From assembly GCA_902779875.1 (NCBI GenBank), contig CACZCX010000008.1, positions 1 to 64,000 of the forward strand: DNA of 64,000 nt. The letters are read 5' to 3'. The position numbers were made by a program, and so were the translations under genes. Positions 35,655 through 43,331 of this stretch are shown in pieces. The notes under the pieces were generated by a model. That model saw only the letters and a program-made list of their open reading frames with translations, was not told the DNA's origin and made no database searches. Origin of the DNA: an uncultured Bacteroidales bacterium (GTDB lineage: Bacteria > Bacteroidota > Bacteroidia > Bacteroidales > Bacteroidaceae). Every line of letters starts with the position of its first letter. Position 1 is the stretch's first letter.

Positions 35655-35727
35655 ACTCGGTTTCTGCTTTTCTTGGCCAATGCCAAGAAAAGCAGAAACC
35701 GAGTTGTCATCACGACAACTCGGTTTC
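35655..35727. repeat. Three-arm inverted repeat forming two mutually exclusive hairpins
   Basis: Arms 35655-35677 and 35682-35704 form a 23-bp perfect stem with a 4-nt loop. Arms 35695-35708 and 35714-35727 form a 14-bp perfect stem with a 5-nt loop. The segment 35695-35704 (GAAACCGAGT) is shared, so only one hairpin can exist at a time. It lies between the rRNA methyltransferase stop and the bifunctional nuclease promoter, and could terminate the former. No strong T-run follows either stem. Confidence 0.85.
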
Positions 35728-35759
35728 AAATTAAATCTAATACCATGAAAAACACATTA

Positions 35760-35767
35760 CAAAGATA
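35760..35767 (-). promoter_or_regulatory. Possible -7 element firing into the three-arm repeat
   Basis: The reverse strand reads TATCTTTG. A transcript from here would start near 35755 and run straight into the 35727-35655 hairpins, so a short non-coding RNA is conceivable. There is no convincing -33 element. Confidence 0.3.
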
Positions 35768-35831
35768 TGCTTTTAAATTATATTCAACTCTTATTCACAT
35801 AAAAAATCTCTACATTTAACATTATTTCACA

Positions 35832-37013
35832 CTACTCTACCGAGAGCACAAGCCCCTTAAGATACTCCCCTTCGGGGTGGAAAATGTTAATCGGGTGATC
35901 GGCAGGCTGATGGAGCTGATAAAGAATCTTCACACTGCGGCCGGCCTGGGCGGCAGCTGTGAACACCGCAGTACGGAACTGCTCCTTGTTGACCACCTGA
36001 GAGCATGAGAATGTGAACAGGATACCTCCAGGCTGGATTTTCTCCATTGCCTTCTGGTTGAGGCGGCGGTATCCTATAAGAGCATGTTTGAGTGCGTCCT
36101 TGTGTTTGGCGAATGCGGGAGGGTCCAATATAATAAGGTCATATATGGAATCCATGCGGTCCAGGAACTTGAAAGCGTCCTCCGCAAAAGCCGCATGACG
36201 TGTATCGCCGGGGAAATTATCCTCCACTCCGCCCGATGTCAGTTCAATGGCGCGTGCCGAACTGTCGACCGAATGTACCAGCTTGGCTCCGCCTCTCAGG
36301 GCTGCCAGTGAGAATCCGCCGGTATAGCAGAACATGTTCAGTACGGAACGTCCCTTGGAGTATCTCTCCAGCAGGGCGCGGTTCTCGCGCTGGTCTATGA
36401 ACAGGCCGGTTTTCTGACCGGCTATCCAGTCCACGGGCATCTTCATGCCGTATTCCAGCGGGGTGTCATCGGAGGGACCTCCCATTATATATCCGTTGCC
36501 GCGGTCTATATCGGCCTTGAACGGAAGTGTTGTCTCTGATTTGTAGTATATGCCGTTGAGACGGTCACCCATGACCTTCTTGAGAGCCTCGGCTATATCC
36601 ATGCGGTTGCAGTGCATACCTACGGAATGAGCCTGGACCACAGCCGTGTGGCCGTATACATCGATCACCAGGCCGGGAAGGTTGTCTCCCTCGCCATGCA
36701 CCAGACGGTATATGTTATGGTCCTTACGGTCAGTGAGTCCGAGTGAACGGCGCAGCTCGAAAGCTACCGTAAGGCGCTTGAGCCAGAAAGCCGCGTCAAT
36801 AGGTTCCTGTGTAAAAGAGAGTACGCGGACCGCGATGCTGCCCACCTGTATATGTCCCACGGCAATCCACTTGCCCTCATGGGTATATACGTCAACGACA
36901 TCGCCCTCCTCGGGAGCTCCTTCTATCTCAGCTATGGCTCCTGAGAAAATCCATGGATGGAAACGGAGCAAAGACTCCTCCTTACCCCTCTTCAATATTA
37001 CTCTCTTCTGCAT
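35832..37013 (-). CDS. Class I SAM-dependent rRNA cytosine methyltransferase (RlmI-like)
   Basis: A 393-residue protein of the RlmI/YccW family, which makes m5C in 23S rRNA. The N-terminal PUA domain spans ~1-75 (VILKRGKEESLLRFHPWIFSG), and a central EEHEE-like domain follows. The Rossmann methyltransferase has VLNMFCYTGGFSLAALRGGA (~225-245), VDSSARAIEL (~250) and the catalytic LIILDPPAFAKHK (~297) with the conserved Pro-Pro and downstream FTFSCSQVV Cys (~340). Its start overlaps the preceding exonuclease gene by about 32 nt. Last gene of the DUF5063-exonuclease-methyltransferase operon. Confidence 0.9.
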   Translation of the reverse strand: MQKRVILKRGKEESLLRFHPWIFSGAIAEIEGAPEEGDVVDVYTHEGKWIAVGHIQVGSIAVRVLSFTQEPIDAAFWLKRLTVAFELRRSLGLTDRKDHNIYRLVHGEGDNLPGLVIDVYGHTAVVQAHSVGMHCNRMDIAEALKKVMGDRLNGIYYKSETTLPFKADIDRGNGYIMGGPSDDTPLEYGMKMPVDWIAGQKTGLFIDQRENRALLERYSKGRSVLNMFCYTGGFSLAALRGGAKLVHSVDSSARAIELTSGGVEDNFPGDTRHAAFAEDAFKFLDRMDSIYDLIILDPPAFAKHKDALKHALIGYRRLNQKAMEKIQPGGILFTFSCSQVVNKEQFRTAVFTAAAQAGRSVKILYQLHQPADHPINIFHPEGEYLKGLVLSVE

Positions 37014-37623
37014 ATTTCTTTATTATTCTGTACTCGCCTGATGCTTTGAGTTCCGAAAGATAGTCATAAATCCTGAGACAGGCCCATGCGTCGATGGCGG
37101 CATACTGCCTCTGGCTTTCGGTAAGGGTCTCGGTCTCCCAGTTGCTGAGCTGCTGGTTCTTGGAGATACGCTCATGGAACAACAGGCAGTAGAGTCTCTG
37201 CAGCCCCTTCTCCCCAATGCCCATTTCACCGCACAAATCCTGGAGTTCCACGAATCCCGCGGGAGTGAATTTGCGGCGGCTCGCCATCTGATGGAAATCA
37301 TCCTTCACGGAGAGTCCCACCTTTATTATCTTGGGATCGGACAGGAACGCCGTAACGCAGTCCGGGATACCTATCTTGTTGAGTCTGAACAGATAGCCGA
37401 ACTTGTCAGTAGCAAGTTGCAGCAGGGCTATCTTGTGAGCCACGCCTCTCGTGAACGAGGGTCTGGTCTCCGTGTCAAAGCCCACAATCTTCTCCCTGGA
37501 AAGTATCGCGATAGCCTTCTCGGCCTTCTCCTCGGTATCAATCTCCTCGATTATCCCGTCAAACACCACCCTGGGTTTGTCGGCAAGTTCCGACTTGTCT
37601 ATTTTATCCGGCAGTTCAATCAT
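36982..37623 (-). CDS. 3'-5' exonuclease, RNase D-like DEDD domain
   Basis: A 213-residue single-domain DEDDy exonuclease. Exo I is VGFDTETRPSF (~residues 45-56), Exo II is KVGLSVKDDFHQM (~105-118) and Exo III is RQYAAIDAWACLRIY (~175-190), where Tyr and Asp fit the DEDDy pattern. It lacks the HRDC domain of RNase D, so the exact substrate is unknown. The start ATG at 37623 overlaps the DUF5063 stop (ATGATTGA), favouring coupling. Its 3' end overlaps the methyltransferase gene by about 32 nt. Confidence 0.87.
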   Translation of the reverse strand: MIELPDKIDKSELADKPRVVFDGIIEEIDTEEKAEKAIAILSREKIVGFDTETRPSFTRGVAHKIALLQLATDKFGYLFRLNKIGIPDCVTAFLSDPKIIKVGLSVKDDFHQMASRRKFTPAGFVELQDLCGEMGIGEKGLQRLYCLLFHERISKNQQLSNWETETLTESQRQYAAIDAWACLRIYDYLSELKASGEYRIIKKYAEESNIEEG

Positions 37624-38167
37624 AAAATGCGGTTTCATCGCTTGAAAGGTCATCCATATCAGCGCTCTCATAACGTACGTTGTGGACGGCGCGCAGGGTG
37701 TTGGTCAGGGTCTGTCCCCAGTAGGTACGGAACCCTTCGGCGCAAACCGCCACCGCCTCGGTCATGACCTCGTCAAGTCCGCTGCGGTAAGACTGCACAA
37801 AGTTCCTCAGAGCCTGGTATATATCGGCCAGATCCTCGGATATGCATTTGCGTACGGGTGTATCGCTGTACTTCATGTCCTCCACAAATACCTCAAGATA
37901 ATCATCGTTTTCACCGAGCAAACGCTGCAGTTGCATTCGAAGCTCCTCATAGTCCTGCTCCGTCACGAACTCCTCCAGATAGAGTCCCTCGGGCTCCACC
38001 CTGGGAAGCATGGAGGCCTTCAGATAGACCAGTGGAAGGAGTTTGGAGAGCACATCCACAACCTTGGCGGGCTCCTTGTCATAGAGCTGCTCCAGATATG
38101 CGCAGTACTCGGCTGCCACGGTCACGAATTCAACCGTATTCTTGTCAAAAGCCGCTGATGATTCCAT
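37616..38167 (-). CDS. DUF5063 family protein
   Basis: A 183-residue all-alpha acidic protein beginning MESSAAFDKNTVEFVTVAAEYC, with a conserved block EQDYEELRMQLQRLLGENDDYLEVF (read in parts) and a C-terminal segment ALRNFVQSYRSGLDEVMTEA. It matches the Bacteroidota DUF5063 family, of unknown function. The ATG at 38167 is chosen; upstream in-frame residues are basic and not family-like. It is coupled to the downstream exonuclease gene and diverges from ftsK. A TAATTTCG sequence at 38196-38203 is a possible, imperfect -7 box. Confidence 0.8.
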   Translation of the reverse strand: MESSAAFDKNTVEFVTVAAEYCAYLEQLYDKEPAKVVDVLSKLLPLVYLKASMLPRVEPEGLYLEEFVTEQDYEELRMQLQRLLGENDDYLEVFVEDMKYSDTPVRKCISEDLADIYQALRNFVQSYRSGLDEVMTEAVAVCAEGFRTYWGQTLTNTLRAVHNVRYESADMDDLSSDETAFYD

Positions 38168-38247
38168 TTTAGAATCTGTTTTTGTTTTCGGCTGCGAAAT
38201 TAACCCTTTTTCCGCGATAAGCCGCCCGTTTTGTCTTTTTATTCTAT

Positions 38248-38255
38248 TATCTTTG
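38248..38255 (+). promoter_or_regulatory. -7 promoter element of ftsK
   Basis: TATCTTTG, 25 nt upstream of the ftsK ATG. The nearest TTTG is 14 bp upstream, shorter than usual, so the -33 is doubtful. Confidence 0.5.
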
Positions 38256-38280
38256 TATCTCATAATAGCATTACTCTGAT

Positions 38281-40737
38281 ATGGGACTTAAAAAGAACGA
38301 CAATAAACCCCGCACCGGCACGCAGAAGCCGGAATTCAAGTTCAATCTCAGCACCGTTTCAAACGCACTGCGCAATGACACCTTCCTCTTTGTGAGCGGA
38401 GCAGTCATCACCATCATAGCCATATTTTTCATCATAGCATACATCTCGTTCCTGTTCAACGGAGGTACCGACCAGAGTGCCATAGCCAACGGCGTGGCTC
38501 AGGAGATAGAGAACAGCACGGGACTGCTCGGCGCGCGCGTATCGGACAATTTCGTGAACAGATGGTTCGGAATCCCCTCCATCCTGATTCCCGTATTCCT
38601 GACCGTATGCGGCCTCAACATGATGCGCATAACCCACTTCCGCGTATTCCGCTGGTTCGTAAGCTGCGCGTTCCTCATGGTCTGGTGCTCGTCATTCCTC
38701 CAGCTCGTACTCTCATCGGTCATGAGCAGCTCGTTCATAGTTCCTGGCGGCAGCCACGGCGTGAACCTGAACAGTTTCTTTGTCACCTACGTAGGCATTC
38801 CGGGCCTTATCCTCATACAGATTGTCACCATGCTCATCTACTGCGTCTACCTGACACGCCGTACCATCCAGGTGATACGTGACGGAGCCGAGGGCATAAA
38901 GCGCGGCGTACGCCATATGGAAAAGGCCGATGAAACCGGGACCGATGAAACCCCGGCCGATGACATACAGAATCCGGCCGATGACGACGGCTTCACATAC
39001 AGGCCCGAGCCGTTCGAGCCCGAACCCGAGCCGGAGCCGGAACCGGAGCCTGTAAAAGACCCCGTTCAGGAGGATATCGATGACGAGATACCCGAGGGCA
39101 GACCCCGCAAGGCAGCCGCGGAACCCGCCGCCGATGCGCCCAAGGATGAATCGGCCATCGAGATGACCATCTCCACAGGCACTCAGGAGCAGAAAGCCGA
39201 GGGTAACATACAGGAGCCATACGACCCCCGTCTGGACCTGTCACACTACAAGTTCCCCACCCTGGACCTGCTCAAGCACTATGACAACGACTCTCCCGCC
39301 ATTGACAAGGACGAGCAGGAGGCCAACAAGCACCGCATCATCAAGGTCCTTCAGGACTTCGGCATAGAGATCGACACCATCAACGCCACCGTAGGCCCCA
39401 CCATCACCCTCTACGAGATAACCCCCGCCGCAGGTGTGCGCATATCGAAAATACGTAACCTGGAGGCCGACATAGCATTGAGCCTGGCCGCCCTGGGCAT
39501 ACGTATCATCGCGCCTATACCCGGCAAGGGCACCATCGGAATCGAGGTACCTAATGCCAAGCCCGTCATGGTATCCATGGAGTCCATTCTGAACAGCCGC
39601 AAGTTCGCGGAGAGCAAGATGGAGCTTCCTGTAGCCCTGGGCCGCACCATCACCAATGAGGTGTTCATGTTTGACCTGGCCAAGATGCCTCACCTGCTGG
39701 TAGCCGGCGCCACCGGTCAGGGTAAGTCAGTAGGTCTGAACGCCGTGATCACCTCACTGCTCTACAAGAAACACCCGGCAGAGCTCAAGCTCGTCATGGT
39801 TGACCCCAAGATGGTTGAGTTCAGCATCTACGCCCCCATAATAAGGCACTTCCTTGCCAAGATGCCCGATGTCGATGACTCCGAGGCCATCATAACCGAT
39901 ACCACCAAGGTCATCCACACCCTCAAGTCACTCTGCATAGAGATGGACAGCCGTTACGAGCTGCTCAAGAACGCCAACGTACGTTCTGTGATTGAGTACA
40001 ACAACCTGTTCAAGGACCGCAAGCTCAACCCCGAGAAGGGCCACCGCTACCTGCCCTACATAGTAGTCGTGATCGATGAGTTCGGCGACCTTATCATGAC
40101 CGCCGGTAAGGACATAGAGATGCCTATTGCACGAATCGCCCAGAAGGCGCGCGCCGTAGGTATGCATATGATCATAGCCACACAGCGTCCTACCACCAAC
40201 ATCATAACCGGTACCATCAAGGCCAACTTCCCGGCCCGTATGGCCTTCCGCGTGAGCTCCATGATAGACTCCCGCACCATCCTGGACCGTCCCGGCGCCA
40301 ACCAGCTTATAGGACGCGGCGACCTGCTGTTCCTGTCGGGCAGCGACCCTGTGCGTGTACAGTGCGCGTTCGTGGATACCCCCGAGGTCAACGCCATCTG
40401 CCAGTACATAAGCCGTCAGCAGGGCTACACCGAGGCCTACCCGCTGCCTGAGTATGTCGATGAAAACGAGGGCGGAGCCATTGAAGGAGGCGTAGATATG
40501 GGCAAGTTCGACCCCATGTTCGCCGAGGCCGCACGTCTGGTGGTTGTCAACCAGTCAGGTTCCACATCACTCATACAGCGCAAGTTCTCCATCGGATACA
40601 ACCGCGCCGGCCGTCTCATGGACCAGCTCGAGGCCACCGGTATCGTAGGCAGGGCCGACGGCAGCAAGCCCCGTCCCGTCCTTGTGGCCGATGAGGTTCA
40701 GCTTGACCGCATACTTGAAACCTATAACCTGCTCTGA
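38281..40737 (+). CDS. ftsK: FtsK/SpoIIIE DNA translocase
   Basis: An 818-residue cell-division DNA pump. Four N-terminal membrane helices lie within residues ~38-200. A short acidic linker with an alternating Pro-Glu run (FEPEPEPEPEPEP, ~242-256) follows, much shorter than the E. coli linker. The RecA-like motor has Walker A AGATGQGKSVGLN (~473-485) and Walker B VVVIDEFGDL (~597-606). A C-terminal gamma winged helix (LIQRKFSIGYNRAGRLMDQLE, ~765-785) would recognise KOPS-like polarity sequences. It couples chromosome dimer resolution to septation. Followed by a lolA-like gene with a 1-nt gap. Confidence 0.95.
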   Translation: MGLKKNDNKPRTGTQKPEFKFNLSTVSNALRNDTFLFVSGAVITIIAIFFIIAYISFLFNGGTDQSAIANGVAQEIENSTGLLGARVSDNFVNRWFGIPSILIPVFLTVCGLNMMRITHFRVFRWFVSCAFLMVWCSSFLQLVLSSVMSSSFIVPGGSHGVNLNSFFVTYVGIPGLILIQIVTMLIYCVYLTRRTIQVIRDGAEGIKRGVRHMEKADETGTDETPADDIQNPADDDGFTYRPEPFEPEPEPEPEPEPVKDPVQEDIDDEIPEGRPRKAAAEPAADAPKDESAIEMTISTGTQEQKAEGNIQEPYDPRLDLSHYKFPTLDLLKHYDNDSPAIDKDEQEANKHRIIKVLQDFGIEIDTINATVGPTITLYEITPAAGVRISKIRNLEADIALSLAALGIRIIAPIPGKGTIGIEVPNAKPVMVSMESILNSRKFAESKMELPVALGRTITNEVFMFDLAKMPHLLVAGATGQGKSVGLNAVITSLLYKKHPAELKLVMVDPKMVEFSIYAPIIRHFLAKMPDVDDSEAIITDTTKVIHTLKSLCIEMDSRYELLKNANVRSVIEYNNLFKDRKLNPEKGHRYLPYIVVVIDEFGDLIMTAGKDIEMPIARIAQKARAVGMHMIIATQRPTTNIITGTIKANFPARMAFRVSSMIDSRTILDRPGANQLIGRGDLLFLSGSDPVRVQCAFVDTPEVNAICQYISRQQGYTEAYPLPEYVDENEGGAIEGGVDMGKFDPMFAEAARLVVVNQSGSTSLIQRKFSIGYNRAGRLMDQLEATGIVGRADGSKPRPVLVADEVQLDRILETYNLL

Positions 40738-40738
40738 G

Positions 40739-41368
40739 ATGAAAAGACTTTTCACCCTCATACTCACCCTCTTCACGGTATTCACAGTCTCCGCGCAGAG
40801 CGCTGACCAGCTGCTCAGGAAAACCGTCTCCAAACTCCAGAAAGACGGCGGCATAACCATGACTATCGACGCCCGCGTAAAGATTGACGGCGGGACCGAT
40901 GCGTTCGACCTGCTGCTCAAGCTCTCCGGCACCAGTTTCTACGCCAGTCAGGATGAGACCACCATGTGGTTCGACGGCAAGACCATGTGGCGCGGCAATG
41001 ATTTCGGCGATGGAATCGAGGAGATATACATAACCGAGCCCACTCCTGAGGAGAAAGCCCGTTATGATGTCATCGGACTGCTTGGCAAGCATCAGGGATT
41101 CAGCGTGAGCTCGGGCGGCGCCGACACTTTCATACTCACCGCCTCCAATCAGGAGCGCAGCGTGGAGGGCATCCGCAAGGTCACCGTCCAGGTAGACCCC
41201 AACACATACGTACCCAAGTCCCTGCAGATTGAGTTCTCGGAGGAGCTTGGTGACGTATCGGCCTCACTTAAGGTTACCGGCTACAAGCCCGGACAGGATT
41301 TTGACAAGAGCACCTTTACCTGCCCCGTCAAGGAGTACAAGGATGCCGAAATCATTGATTTGAGATAA
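40739..41368 (+). CDS. LolA-like outer-membrane lipoprotein carrier protein
   Basis: A 209-residue protein with a signal peptide (MKRLFTLILTLFTVFTVSA), then QSADQLLRKTVSKLQKDGGI and a beta-rich half-barrel with FYASQDETTMWFDGKTMWRG, typical of the LolA/LolB fold in Bacteroidetes. LolA shuttles lipoproteins across the periplasm. The ATG sits one base after the ftsK stop, so the two genes are co-transcribed; ftsK-lolA adjacency is common in several phyla. The upstream in-frame start inside ftsK is rejected. Confidence 0.85.
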   Translation: MKRLFTLILTLFTVFTVSAQSADQLLRKTVSKLQKDGGITMTIDARVKIDGGTDAFDLLLKLSGTSFYASQDETTMWFDGKTMWRGNDFGDGIEEIYITEPTPEEKARYDVIGLLGKHQGFSVSSGGADTFILTASNQERSVEGIRKVTVQVDPNTYVPKSLQIEFSEELGDVSASLKVTGYKPGQDFDKSTFTCPVKEYKDAEIIDLR

Positions 41369-41381
41369 CACGAAACGACAT

Positions 41382-42311
41382 ATGGAAAGAGTAAAATGCC
41401 TCATTATCGGATCCGGGCCCGCCGGATTCACCGCAGCGATCTATGCTTCACGTGCCAACCTTGCACCAGTACTCTATGAGGGACCGCAGTCAGGCGGCCA
41501 GCTCATAACCACCACGGTAGTCGAGAATTTCCCCGGATACCCCGAGGGTGTGAGCGGCTATGACATGATGGAGGATATGCGCGCCCAGGCAGCCCGGTTC
41601 GGTGCCACCATACGCATGGGAATCATCACCGCCGTGGATTTCAGCCAGGCCCCCTACACCGTCACCGTTGATGACGGTACACAGCTTCAGGCCGACACCG
41701 TGATCATATCGACCGGCGCCACCGCCAAATATCTGGGACTTGAGGATGAAAAGAAATATGCCGGCCGCGGAGTAAGCGCTTGCGCCACCTGTGACGGATT
41801 TTTCTACCGTAAGAAAGTAGTCGCAGTGGTCGGCGGCGGTGACACCGCCTGCGAGGAGGCCGCCTACCTCTCCACCCTGGCCAGCAAGGTATACCTGATA
41901 GTACGCAAGAACTACCTGCGCGCCAGTGACATAATGCAGAAACGGGTACTTGAAAACCCCAAGATAGAGGTTCTGTTCGGTCATAACGCCGAGGGACTGA
42001 CCGGTGAGAGCAAGGTTCAGGGCGTCAAGCTCGTCAAGGACCTGGGACTCCCCTCCGAGGAGCACTACGAGCGCGAGATTGACGGTTTCTTCCTTGCCAT
42101 CGGACATAAGCCCAACTCAGATGTATTCAAGCCCTGGATTGAGACCGATGAAAACGGTTATATCAAGACCGATGGAGCCCGCCCGCTCACCAACGTACCC
42201 GGTGTATTTGCCGCAGGTGATGTAGCTGATCCCAATTACCGTCAGGCCATCTGTGCCGCAGCCAGCGGCTGCAAGGCAGCCATGGAGGCCGAAAGATACC
42301 TCAACAAGTAG
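41382..42311 (+). CDS. trxB: Thioredoxin reductase
   Basis: A 309-residue FAD/NADPH flavoprotein. The FAD-binding GSGPAGFTAAIYA (~residues 9-21) opens the fold. The redox-active CATC is in SACATCDGFF (~residue 134-137). The NADPH-binding VVGGGDTACEEA follows (~150-160), and the FAD-closing GVFAAGDVADPNYRQA comes near the end. It reduces thioredoxin using NADPH. It lies 13 bp behind the lolA-like gene in the ftsK operon. Confidence 0.95.
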   Translation: MERVKCLIIGSGPAGFTAAIYASRANLAPVLYEGPQSGGQLITTTVVENFPGYPEGVSGYDMMEDMRAQAARFGATIRMGIITAVDFSQAPYTVTVDDGTQLQADTVIISTGATAKYLGLEDEKKYAGRGVSACATCDGFFYRKKVVAVVGGGDTACEEAAYLSTLASKVYLIVRKNYLRASDIMQKRVLENPKIEVLFGHNAEGLTGESKVQGVKLVKDLGLPSEEHYEREIDGFFLAIGHKPNSDVFKPWIETDENGYIKTDGARPLTNVPGVFAAGDVADPNYRQAICAAASGCKAAMEAERYLNK

Positions 42312-42342
42312 TTGTTTGGTTACGTTGTAAGCAAAAATGTAT

Positions 42343-42350
42343 TACCTTTG
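42343..42350 (+). promoter_or_regulatory. -7 promoter element of metF
   Basis: TACCTTTG; predicted start near 42355, leaving a leader of about 74 nt before the metF ATG. The -33 half is ambiguous. Confidence 0.6.
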
Positions 42351-42385
42351 CACCCGACCAGAAAAAAGCAATTTGTTAAACCCAC

Positions 42386-42423
42386 GGACCGGTACCCCCA
42401 ACCTGTCCATTATCTATGACAGG
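42386..42423 (+). promoter_or_regulatory. Possible two-state leader hairpin upstream of metF
   Basis: GGACCGGT (42386-42393) can pair with ACCTGTCC (42401-42408), one mismatch. Alternatively CCTGTC (42402-42407) can pair with GACAGG (42418-42423), the latter part of the AGGAAAG purine stretch before the metF ATG. The shared arm makes the two structures exclusive, so one state would mask the ribosome-binding region. It does not match any SAM or cobalamin riboswitch I know. Confidence 0.4.
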
Positions 42424-42428
42424 AAAGA

Positions 42429-43313
42429 ATGAAGATTTCAGAGATTCTGGCCAAGAAGAAGACCTTATCGTTCGAGATTTTCCCTCCCAAAAGAGAGGAA
42501 GACACATTTACCCTTATTGATACCACTATCAAGAAGCTGGCAAGCTACGCTCCCGATTATATGAGCGTCACCTACGGAGCACTGGGCAACACCCTCTCCA
42601 ACAGCGCCATGATAGCCAAGACAATCAAGGAGAACACGAACGCCCTCCCTCTGGCACACCTCACCTGCGTGGCATCCACCCGTGACAAGGTTGACAGCGT
42701 ATGCTCCGAGCTTAAAAGCTATGGTGTAGAAAACATACTCACTCTGCGCGGTGACATACCCAAGGACACTACAACACCCATATTCTCCGATTTCAAGCAT
42801 GCCAGTGATCTGGCTACATACATTAAGGACAAATGGAACGGCAGTTTTGGTCTGGCCGGCGCATGCTACCCCGAGAAACATCCTGAGGCCGACAGTCTGG
42901 CATCAGACATAGAATTCATGAAGTTCAAGCAGGATTGCGGCATGGAGTTCTTTGACAGCCAGCTGTTCTTTGACAACGAGGTGTTCTACCACTTCCTGCT
43001 CAAGGCCCGCAAGGCAGGCATTACCGCACCCATCATACCGGGCATCATGCCTGTTACCAGCTATGCACAGATTGACCGCATGATACAGGTATCAGGCTGC
43101 AAGGTGCCCAACAGACTGCTCAACCAGTTTGACCGCTACAAGGACGACAAGGCTGCCATCGAGGAGATAGGACTCATATTCACAAGCTATCAGATCCTTG
43201 ACCTCATGGCCAATGACGTTGACGGAATCCACATCTACTCCATGAACAAGAGCGGATTCATAAGCAAGCTTATGGACAACATAGGCTATGTCGCATCGGA
43301 TTTCTTCAAATAA
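42429..43313 (+). CDS. metF: 5,10-methylenetetrahydrofolate reductase
   Basis: A 294-residue TIM-barrel flavoenzyme reducing methylene-THF to methyl-THF for methionine synthesis. LSFEIFPPKREED (~residues 13-25) carries the catalytic Glu, MSVTYGALG (~45-53) and HLTCVASTRDKV (~77-88) line the FAD site, LTLRGDIPKD (~105-114) is the conserved RGD-type FAD contact and GIMPVTSY (~200) closes the barrel. It is followed by metH after an 18-bp gap, an operon that feeds its product directly to methionine synthase. Confidence 0.95.
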   Translation: MKISEILAKKKTLSFEIFPPKREEDTFTLIDTTIKKLASYAPDYMSVTYGALGNTLSNSAMIAKTIKENTNALPLAHLTCVASTRDKVDSVCSELKSYGVENILTLRGDIPKDTTTPIFSDFKHASDLATYIKDKWNGSFGLAGACYPEKHPEADSLASDIEFMKFKQDCGMEFFDSQLFFDNEVFYHFLLKARKAGITAPIIPGIMPVTSYAQIDRMIQVSGCKVPNRLLNQFDRYKDDKAAIEEIGLIFTSYQILDLMANDVDGIHIYSMNKSGFISKLMDNIGYVASDFFK

Positions 43314-43331
43314 GAACTGTAAAACGGTATC

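Noticed and set aside
35745-35819. Small + strand ORF of 24 residues (MKNTLQRYAFKLYSTLIHIK..)
   Set aside because: No ribosome-binding site or promoter, AT-rich by chance, no similarity I can name.
39000-39050. Repetitive Pro-Glu codons in ftsK as a tandem-repeat element
   Set aside because: It is the expected flexible linker between membrane and motor domains, in frame and short.
42357-42428. SAM or cobalamin riboswitch before metF
   Set aside because: The leader is only about 74 nt and lacks the conserved cores of SAM-I, SAM-II, SAM-IV or the cobalamin riboswitch B12 box.
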